A stretch of DNA of 64,000 nucleotides from positions 4,587,262 to 4,651,261 of the forward strand of contig NC_056418.1 in the NCBI RefSeq assembly GCF_905147365.1, written 5' to 3'. Positions 10,501-19,500 of this stretch are shown here, one piece after another (within the stretch, counting starts at the first letter, position 1; each line of letters starts with the position of its first letter). Made by a program: the position numbers and the translations under genes. Origin of the DNA: Aricia agestis (lineage: Eukaryota > Arthropoda > Insecta > Lepidoptera > Lycaenidae). The notes under the pieces were generated by a model, which saw nothing but the letters and a program-made list of their open reading frames with translations, did no database searches and was not told the origin of the DNA.

Positions 10501-13500
10501 ACTGCCTTGACCACCCTCCAAAAAGACCAGTAGGTAATTAATTAGAACTTGCCTTTTTTTAATGATTTCACTACGTTACGTACCTAACCATATTTTTAGG
10601 AAGGAACCCCATTCGTTCCAAATTTTATAATGGTTTGTTTGGTCTTTTGTTACGACTTACAATCGCGTTATAAATATCTTTGAATGAATCATACTGTGTT
10701 AGTTGTGTTCGGGAGTTGAAATGACTCGTTTGAGATGCCTGATATTCTTTTGTTTCTTTTTGGGGTGTCATGTAAGTACTTACTCCTATTTTGTTTAATT
10801 GTTCTAATATTGAAATTAAGACACTATTTATAGCATTTTATATTTTATATATATTATATTTTAGGGCCTGTCTTGCCGATCTGAAGGAGGCTACAAAGAT
10901 ACAGATCTCAAAAGGATGTACAATACTTGTTTGAAACAACAAAACAACAGTAGCAGCGACAATCGTCAAGAAGAGTGGAGTGACAGAGGAATATGGAACA
11001 ATGATCGAACGAGCTACAGAGGAGATCGCTACGATAGAGGTAATAGAGGCAGAAATAGAGATGAAAACGAAGATAGAGAATCAAGGGATAGATATGGGGA
11101 CAGCGATTCTAGATCCAATTCCAACGACAGGTATAATATGGATAGAAGAGATAGAAATAGTATGAATAGTAGAGATAATAACTATAATATGAATAGTAGA
11201 GACAATAACGGATACGGTAATAACGATGAAAATAGACAAAACAGTAGATTGAATGGAAGAGATGAATTCTTACAAAGCGAAGAGTACGATAATGTAAGTA
11301 TCATTGTTATTAAAAAAATATATTCCCGAATTTTTAAAGATAAATGAAAAGAACTATAAAACAAGTAGAAACCCTAACAAAAAGAAAATCACAACACAAT
11401 TTTCCTACAGGTATAATAAGAAGGCAAGGAAAGCAATGAGAAGACATAGTTACGTATTAGAAAAATATAGTCTTTGTTAGACGTCTGTGTCTATCTACGT
11501 AAGATGGTAAAGTTAAAAGTAGTGTATGCTTCTCAAAACCTTGCTTGCTCAGGACAACTCAAGAACCTACCACAACCAATACAACAGGCGAAACAAGCGC
11601 GAGCGGCGCGTGGAGATGAACTCGGGGCAGCGGAGTCAGTACAACCCCAACTCGAAGAATAGGGGATCAGACTCTAGCGATTCCCGAAACTCCAGTTCCA
11701 GCCAAGACAAAGCCTGCGCCTTGCATTGCTTGATGGAGAATTTGCACATGGTAAATATGATTCATTTGATTGGTAATACTAATTGGGTAATACAGAATTG
11801 TAGCCATGGCACAATGACATTTAAGATTTAGCATTTTATTTGGTAAAAGACTAGAACATTTTCATAGTAAGTAGTTGGTCATAGATCGACCTAAAATTGT
11901 CAGAAACTTTACTTCTTTATAACATATATTTTTATAGACTGGAATTTAGATGTATGTTATGCAAGTTTAAATAGCTTTAGATGTCTTCGTCTTGGAACTG
12001 GTGAAAGATATCACTAATCACTTTTTTGACTTCACTAAACAAATTGCCCGAAATTTGAAAATATGAATGAATATAATATGTCGTGTAATTAACTTGGTAG
12101 TAGTAATCAAGACTTTATCTGTCGCAGACAGGAGATAACGGTATGCCTGATCGGTATCTGGTGACACACGCCATCACCAGAGACGTGAGAAACGAAGACC
12201 TGCGAGATTTCCTGCAGGAGTCAATTGAGGAATGCTTCCAGATTCTTGCAAATGGTAAGTGGCTTACATATTTTAAGCCTAATTTCGTACAATTACTGAC
12301 ACATTTTGCGTATGAATGAACAAAAAGCTTAGGGATCGTAAATTAACTGTGTTTTGTGTGAATAGGGATGATGACAAGGTCAAAGATTAGCGAATTTAGT
12401 TAATAAAATAAAGAAATCACGGTAAAAAATAAGTGTTCCCAAAATTTCAGCTATCAAGCTGAAATTGTATTTTTTTTGTTATGCGCCTTCAAAGTTGGAT
12501 AATATTCAAGTCGAATTTTTTTTCATTTAAATTTCTTAATATTTGTATACAATTCGATAACTTATGCAATTAAAAGCAACTTTTGTTATGAAACCACTTT
12601 CATAAACGCAATATTTAATATACCTGTCGAACAAAGTTGTCTCCCGATGCGTACAAACTACGAAAGAGTGACGTCATACTTTCGTAGCACTTTGTATGGA
12701 GCGTTTCGGGCAGGTCTTTTTTATGAGATATTTGAATTGTCATATCTTGGTGAATTTTTAAGATATCAGAGTCATTCTTTCAACGATGTTTCTATTTTTT
12801 AAGTGTCTTTCAATTACCGATAAGAAAAAAAAATAGTCATCATGCCTACTTTTGTCAAAAAAGATCCTGTTTCACTATTACTTTAAAAGTAGAGAAAAGC
12901 CTTGGCTTTTGTCGCTGCTTCATACTACTTAAATGATAGAAACATCAAACAAGGTATACATATATCATCATACGTAGGTATATGCGTCTCGTTACAGAAG
13001 CGATCGTAAAAAGGATTGTTTTTTAGAACACATTATAAATAAAGGAACTGTTTATTGGAAATATGTAGTTCTATTAGATATTTGTTGTTTTAGAAAACAC
13101 AGAAGATAAGTGCGAATTCTCAAGGAACATTCTGATTTGTTTGTCGGAAAAAGGCAAAGCCAACTGCGATGACTGGAAGGATGATTTTCAATTCTAATTG
13201 GATCTTGATCAAGTACTTATGGATTTTTTTTAATTTTTACTCAATCTTAATTTGAATAAACGGCAATTTGAACATAATTCGTTATATTATTTGAATTAAT
13301 TTTGTAACTCTTTTACAATTGGGTTCATCGGTAAAACTATGATACTCTAAACCAGTGGTCCCCAACCTTTTTTTATACGGGCCACAAACATGTTTTGGTC
13401 TTGGTGTCGCGGGCCGCAACAAAAATTTTTAAGGTTATAAAATTACGTTCTTCAAAATTAACGATTTAAAAGTGAAAAAAAAATCTCGACTTTTACGATG

Positions 13501-15824
13501 GCTACATTATTTTGCCGGTGGGCGTGAATTTCAAAATGGTTTAACATCACGCGGGCCACAAATAAAGTCCCGGCGGGCCGCGGGTTGGGGATAGCAGCTC
13601 TAAACCTACCTCAAGTCTTGCATCGTTCTTTGCGGTAGCTCTTTCAATTTCTTTGCTTTTCTTGAAAGCTTCAAAATCTGTGGTCTGTATGAACTTGATA
13701 AGTACTAGTTTGAATTCCCCACTATCCTGCTTGTCAGTGATATCCTGTTCTTCCATCTCCCACGACGCCAGTAGATTACTCTTCTGATTTTCATACTCAT
13801 TTTGTAGTTTATCAAGTCGCTGAGATCCTAATTCTAAAAAGTTTTTCTTTATTTAGTCATAATAGAAAATTAATACTTTATTCAAAACTCTTTCCAAATG
13901 AAAAAGTAACTTTTCAACAAGAAATAATTTAAAACATCTGCAGCATTATTTGTGGAGTCATCTATATTTACATATTTTATAGAAATCAGAACATATTATA
14001 GAATCTAGTCTAGACTAGAGCATACCATTCAAGCATGCCATTCAATGTGTTAAATGCGTCATTGGTAAACTAGTGTAATCGCGAAAAGACTATTCGCCAC
14101 AGTTCTTACTTATGAAGTAGCTCAAATTCTCAGTATGCGCCTGGAACGCCCGTCGGTGCTGGTCGTTGGAGTCGTTGATCGCTCGCATCAGCGACTCCAG
14201 GAGACGGTTCTTACGGTCCATCAGGAAGTTGAAGCTTCGCATCATTGCCTGAAATTATAAAGTAGATGCTAATTGTATCATCGATTGACAGGCAGGTTAA
14301 ATGTTTTAAAGGCATTTCTCGGATCTACTTTGTTTCCAGTCGTAATCTGCCAGCTGCGGTTTACATAATCCTTTCAAATAATGTAAGTCAGCTATTTGCC
14401 TATGAATCCGTTTCTCTGAAACTAGGTACAAGTGTCGTAATGAATAGACGGTTCTGCATTTAAGTTGCTGTGTATTGTTTATATGCTCTCCGAACAATAG
14501 CCTCTTTAAGACTTTGCAAATCTTTGCCTCTTTATTGATTGATTAATCAAGTAGCGAGTAGCGACTAACCTGTATCTCTAACGCCATCTGGTTGCATTTG
14601 ATCTTCCGTAGTATGAACCTCCATCCTTGGTTGATCTTGGCAGTATTTATTTTACTGTAATTCTCTTCTTTGTCCAGTTTGTTCTGTAATAAGCAAAATT
14701 AATTATTTAGGTATTCCATATCCTGGGACTCACTATCGCCATTCGCCGTATTAAAATTTATCTATGACATAACAGACAGAAATACTTACCAACTTACCTT
14801 ACAAACAACTTCACATGAATGAGTGTGCTTTATTAAATTTTTTTACCAAAAATATTTTGTTTAATCTTAATTGCAGCGCAAGCGTCAACCTCTTTTTTAT
14901 GTGATGTGCTACTTATCTGATCGAGCCATTTGTGTCGAAGCATGGGTCTCCTACATCTATGGCACCTACGCTATGCACAGTTACATCTGCTGGACATACT
15001 TTGAGTCCCGGGAAAGGATATAGGATACTTTAATTCCGGAAAAATGTACGGTTCCCACGCGATTAACTAATTTTGGCGCAACGGAGTTGCGGGCGTCATC
15101 TAGTTTTGAATAAAGCTCAAGCTTCACTTATCGGTATACTGTGAGGTGAGACGCACTTAGACGGTCGACCAGCAGTCTTAACTCTTAACCCTGAAACTGA
15201 TACGATTTTGATTTACGAGTCTGATTAATTCCAAATTGAGCCGCAGCACGATCGTGCGCTAATATAGCTGTCGGTAGTGGGAAAAGCCGTTGAGATCGAA
15301 TTAGTTCCAAATTGAGCTGCACCACGATCGTGCGCTAATATAGCTATCAGTAGTGGGAAAAGCCGTTGAGACTTGAGATCGAATTAGTTCCAAATTGAGC
15401 TGCACCACGATCGTGCGCTAATATAGCTGTCAGTATTGGGAAAAGCCGTTGAGATCGAATTAGTTCCAAATTGAGCCGCAGCACGATCGTGCCCTAATAT
15501 AGCTGTCAGTAGTGGGAAAAGCCGTTGATATCGAATTAGTTCTAAATTGAGCCTCAGCACGCTTTTGCGCTATTATACATGACGGAAGTAGCAAAAGCTG
15601 ATTCGATTCTCGATTCGATTCTGATTCTGTCGGGAGTGAGGCAGCTGTTTGTACCGAAGGATAAGCCTACAATGCCTACATCTTCATACCTTTATAAACC
15701 TGTCAATGAGCTCGTACTTCCGCCTGCGCGCCTCCTCCTCCATGTCGGCTCTGTGCTGGAGGTACCTGGCGCGCTCCTCGTCAGACATACGCGCCAGTTT
15801 GTTCACTTTACCCTTTTTCGGCAT
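7534..15824 (-). CDS. DRC2: Dynein regulatory complex subunit 2 (DRC2/CCDC65)
   Basis: Nine exons, listed 5' to 3' on the minus strand: 15690-15824, 14570-14683, 14110-14248, 13610-13827, 9452-9649, 8449-8643, 8105-8257, 7799-8034 and 7534-7666. They join in phase to 506 aa; the family is near 480-500. DRC2 is a coiled-coil subunit of the nexin-dynein regulatory complex, which links doublet microtubules in motile cilia and sperm tails. The N-terminus MPKKGKVNKLARMSDEERAR, followed by HRADMEEEARRRKYEL, matches the family. So do NTAKINQGWRFILRKIK and the ending CIEGALSNAVL. Almost the whole protein is predicted coiled coil. The second AG (13828-13829) is used at exon 4, because the first would bring in a stop. 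Intron 4 is about 4 kb and contains an odorant-binding protein gene on the other strand. Confidence 0.92.
8730..8871. mobile_element. MITE with 16-bp TIRs
   Basis: gttagtgtaaacaccg at the left and cggtgtttacactaac at the right are perfect inverted copies. It lies in DRC2 intron 5. Confidence 0.65.
9227..9436 (+). mobile_element. Short non-autonomous Helitron, complete copy
   Basis: It begins TCCATACTAATATTATAAA and ends CTAG before a T. The terminal hairpin CGCAACggaGTTGCG sits just before the end, as in Helitrons. A (gtct)n run and aaccgctgaaccgatttt lie inside. It sits in DRC2 intron 5, next to exon 5. The Lep1-type name is from knowledge of lepidopteran Helitrons. Confidence 0.85.
9689..9816 (+). 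mobile_element. Lepidopteran SINE, 5'-truncated copy
   Basis: It has only the 3' half of the SINE (aaaaggccggcaacgcacct, then gggcgacggtagttgc and caggtgacccgtttgct), ending in an A-rich tail. It lies in DRC2 intron 4. Confidence 0.75.
10721..13197 (+). CDS. Obp59a-like odorant-binding protein with giant C1-C2 insertion
   Basis: Exons 10721-10771, 10865-11293, 11553-11750, 12128-12254 and 13094-13197 join in phase to 302 aa. Residues 1-17 are a hydrophobic signal peptide (MTRLRCLIFFCFFLGCH). The PBP/GOBP cysteine pattern is visible: C39, then C215-x3-C219-x42-C262-x12-C275-x8-C284. Extra cysteines lie at 21 and 293. Residues about 45-205 are a low-complexity N/R/D/S-rich insertion between C1 and C2 (RDRYGDSDSRSNSNDRYN), where ordinary OBPs have about 26 residues. 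A long insertion at this place is the mark of the conserved Obp59a group, which in Drosophila is tied to humidity sensing. The protein is secreted, presumably into sensillum lymph. The gene lies wholly inside DRC2 intron 4, on the opposite strand. The OBP fold is well supported; the Obp59a orthology is inferred. Confidence 0.85.
12623..12720. repeat. Lepidopteran dispersed repeat with TGACGTCA core
   Basis: The stretch contains ctacgaaagagtgacgtcat next to actttcgtagcactttgtat, inverted around gtgacgtcat. Worn ends cctgtcgaa and ttcgggcagg are loosely inverted. It lies in intron 4 of the odorant-binding protein gene. Confidence 0.45.
13255..13260 (+). promoter_or_regulatory. Poly(A) signal of the odorant-binding protein gene
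   Basis: AATAAA lies 57 bases after the TAA stop. Confidence 0.65.
13353..13597. mobile_element. hAT MITE abutting the DRC2 exon 4 splice donor
   Basis: The ends cagtggtccccaacc and ggttggggatagcag are imperfect inverted repeats. A perfect 8-bp duplication CTCTAAAC lies at 13345-13352 and 13598-13605. The right duplication covers positions +5 to +12 of DRC2 intron 4. Confidence 0.85.
14994..15103 (+). mobile_element. Short Helitron, 5'-truncated
   Basis: It carries the Helitron 3' half with tttgagtcccgggaaagg, the cgcaacggagttgcg hairpin and the final ctag. It lies in DRC2 intron 1. Confidence 0.8.
15222..15570. repeat. Tandem repeat, about 4.5 units of 76 bp
   Basis: Each unit runs from ttagttccaaattgagc through the perfect palindrome cacgatcgtg and gctaatatagctgtcag to gggaaaagccgttgag. 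One unit carries an 8-bp duplication (84 bp). The last unit is decayed. The array lies in DRC2 intron 1, close to the first exon. Confidence 0.85.
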
Positions 15825-16575
15825 GGTGGCTAATTATCTGAAAATGGGTAATGAGGCCAAACTTTTTTACGCGCTAACGCACACAAATAAATTATACTAG
15901 GCTACTTCGATAGTTTGTACGTGACTCCGTCCTTACATTGTTGTGAGAAATGTTTCTACTTATTATAGGTACTTTTCTTCGGACTGATGCGAGATAAATT
16001 ATCGATCATATAAAACGTATTTTAACAAAAGCTAGTAGCAGTAGCTACCTACTAGCTCAGGACGAGCAAACTAAGTGTCATTTAACTATAAGCGAGCTTT
16101 TTAGATAAATATATTGAACAAACGCACCAAGCAACAACCTTAGCAACAGGTAGATTAAATACGCTTAACAAACGCCTTTTATAACGTGTCAGATAAGAAG
16201 CAGTGAATATCTAACTCAATGAATTTTATAGAATAACTGTAAATATAATAGGTAAGTAATGTTCATGTGCTATCTGTAAAATATAATATTATTGATTATT
16301 ATCATTAGTACCTTGTATTTCTTTGGTCTTACCTACTCCAGTCGGTACAGTGCTATGGTACCAAAGTGGTACCAAAGTGGTACAGGTGTAGGCAGCCCTA
16401 TTTCTCCATAACAACAGAATATTTATGCGTCGCTTAGCAACCGTATCATTTGACTTCAATCTACGATAAAACATCAATCATTATCGACAACAATTATTTA
16501 CAATAAATCAGAAAATATCAAAATAGGTGTTAAGATTTGCAGATAACGGATGTAATAATTCAAGAAATAATAAAA
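15825..16575. promoter_or_regulatory. Shared divergent promoter of DRC2 and DRC10
   Basis: The 751 bp between the two start codons hold no coding signal. Visible are a 14-bp direct repeat (ggtaccaaagt x2 near 16357-16383), a candidate RFX X-box at 16429-16441 and a possible splice acceptor tttgcag before 16541 that may end a 5' UTR intron of DRC10. Confidence 0.55.
16429..16441 (+). promoter_or_regulatory. Candidate RFX X-box
   Basis: GTCGCT-T-AGCAAC fits the X-box form of two half sites (GTNRCY and RGYAAC) with a short spacer. RFX factors drive cilium genes in animals. It lies 134 bp before the DRC10 ATG. Such short motifs also arise by chance. Confidence 0.4.
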
Positions 16576-19500
16576 ATGGATGCCACGTCTTCAGAAACAC
16601 TTCAGTCGCCTTCTATATTCTCGTCCACTTCGAAGTTTGATAGCAGCAGATCGGGCAGTGATGATAAAATTAGTGTTGACCTAACTAAAGATAATGGTGA
16701 GTTACCTACGCTAGCTATACAGGATGTAACAAAAATAAGTGATAATACTTTAGGGTGTGTATGTGTTCCTTGTAGAGAGTTCACTGTGAAAGTAGCAGCG
16801 CTGAAAGACCAAAAAATTTTTTCACTTTTGTATGGGAAAACTCGTGACGCTCGGGCCCTTGCCCATACAAAAGTGAAAAAAAAAATTCGTCTTTCAGCGC
16901 TGCTACTTTCACAGTGAACTCTCTACAAGGAACACGTACACACCCTAAAGTATTATCACTTATTTTTGTTACACCCTGTATTTTACATTTTAGTAGGGAC
17001 ACTTACACTTTCCAGATTTTTTTTAAACCAGAGGTTAGTTGGATATTTCTGATATTAATATCAGAATATATTAATATATTCTGATATTAATATCAGAAAT
17101 ATCAAAAGTGGTTATAGCAATTTACATTAATAATATGGTAACATCACCTACCATTGCAGTAACGTCCCCGCTAGACCTGGAATGTAAGATACAAGCGGAA
17201 CGGATCACAAAAATCTTAGACGAGACCGTCTTGAAGACGAAGTTGGCGCTATGTCTGCCCAACTTGGTACAGGAGTACCGCACGCTAAGTTCCATCCTAA
17301 CGCCCCAGCATATGGAGGACTTGACGTACATCTTCGAACAGTACGATAGCCCGCTGTTTTCTGTCAGCCTCCTCAATGTGTCAGCTATGGAAGACCTTAA
17401 AGAGGTATGCGCATTTCATGCACTTTAGTTCTAGGAACAAGTCTCTTTAAAATTATCCATGCTAATATTATAAATGCGAAAGTGTGTCTGTCTTCTGTTT
17501 GTCTGTCTGTCTGTTATAGTTCTTGCAATCTACGAGCGCACGTAGCCTTTATTTGTAGTTGTAATTGTAAAAATACATTTTCGTTAGTGTGCGTACCTGA
17601 CGGAGCAGTCAGTAGCGAGCGAGCCATGTACGCGTATATAGATATGGTCACTCACACAACTAAGCGCGCCGCGCGCTCCTAGATTGCAAGAACTGTACCT
17701 CTTCACGCTAAAATCGCTGAAACGATATTTCTTAAATTTGAGATGGAGATACTTTGAGTCCCGAGGAAGGACATACGATACTTTTTATCCCGGAAAAATG
17801 TGCGGTTCTCGCATGATAAACGAATTTTGGTGCAACGGATTTGCGGGCGTTATCTAGTACAAGAATAAATGCATGAGAGTTATGTTGGGATACATCTGGA
17901 CTATTCCCTGTGTACATAGATACATCTTACTCCCTGTCGCCCAGGCTTTATTGCTGCCACTTTAGAGAGAAGAGAAGAATGCTTGTCATGTAATAAGTCT
18001 ATAAGGATGTACTGCAAATGGTATTCAGCTTGCAGTGCTTTGCCCTGGGTGCTATTCACTATGATTCTTAGCTGCTGTAAAGTGCTAGGTTTCAAGCATA
18101 ACCTGACTGTCTTAGACGCAAAAAATAACGATATTTTTGTATACAGGGTGACGTTCCGTTGAAGAATAGACTGAACCCAGAGCTAGGTCACTTGGTATAT
18201 ATCATACACAGCTACCCAGCGCTGCGGACCATCGCTGAAGAGATGGTGGAGGACGTGAGTTTCTATATACATTTATTTATTTAATTTTTGAACTATTTAT
18301 TTAACCTTTAGCTTAAACTTCGTGGTGGACCATAGGCTTGTCACAAATTTTCTTCATTTAATTTGAAGTTTTGAACCCGCCTTGTGAACTTATGAAATAG
18401 ATCGCATTATACGACGTAAATGAGGTCTCGCTCTAAGATTTAAAGAAGAATAAATAACTAGTTACCATTGTTTCAGATGAAAAAGGAGTTTATACATAAT
18501 GAGGTAAAAGTAAATTTTTTTAAACGGGCTTTGGCCCACCACACATTTCCACCACTGTATCTCCTGTGTCGCCAGGATCGACAGCGGTATCCAACCACGA
18601 AAACCCTTTGATATGATCTCAGGGAGCCCGAGGGACATGCTAAAGCTGTCTTGGGACCCGCAACGAAATTAATCAGAAGAAAATAGGAGGAGTAGGTAGA
18701 ATTCGATATTCCCTCCCCATATAAAGCGGGAGACAGCACAAAGTTGCAGTGACCGAAAGTCAAAGAACTGGAAGGGGGAAGCACCACGGGAATTAACGTT
18801 AATAATAATAGTGACTACTACGCTAGAGCTAAATTAATTTATTGTGTTAGACTGTTGCCAGTAGTAATTGTGACAAAAACGCTTGAAGGCACGGAAGTTC
18901 CTAGCGCTGTCCACGAGATCACCGTAGTATGCGAAACCAGATGTACAGAGTAGGTTGTTTAGCATTGTAGTTCTTTCGTCTTCCCAGAGACTGCACTCCT
19001 AGGGAATATGAGCTGTTTGTTCAAAGATGTTGCCTTCGGTCGAGCACTCGCACATGGGTGATGCTATTAGATTAAATCCGTAGAGTTTGGCCTTAAAATT
19101 TCCATGACCGGTCAGGAATTGAGAAACGCTGTGATCAATATGCATCCAATGTTTGGATAGCCGTTCACGAATATTAGGGAAAAAATTATAAAGATGTCAC
19201 CCTTTGGTGGAACAGTCCCATCGCGTCTGCCATTCGGCTTTGCAAAGAGTTTTCTAAAGGTTCAAACAATCTTGCTATTTTAATTTTATCCCGAACGCTT
19301 AAAAAGAACGGGTTGTCAATGTTTTTATTAGGTAAAAGTAAATTGCCCTTTTCGGTAAGTTACAATAAATTATATTCAATATTTTTTTTCCAAGTTTAGA
19401 TATTTAATATAAGCTATTGTCATGGTACCAAATGTGGTAGTGGTTACCACGAAATATTGAAAGTTACAGACCAGCCTACTAAAAGGTACTACACCTTTTA

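Noticed and set aside
15222..15570. Regularly spaced repeats that could suggest a CRISPR array
   Set aside because: The repeats are contiguous 76-bp units without unique spacers, in an intron of an insect gene.
16576..16917. DRC10 exon 1 read through into the intron as a short protein
   Set aside because: The extra residues come from the MITE, and the GGTGAGT donor at 16696 gives a phase-correct join to a conserved exon.
16781..17002. 73-codon frame shared with 45135-45392
   Set aside because: Both lie on the family A snap-back MITE; similarity is due to the transposon.
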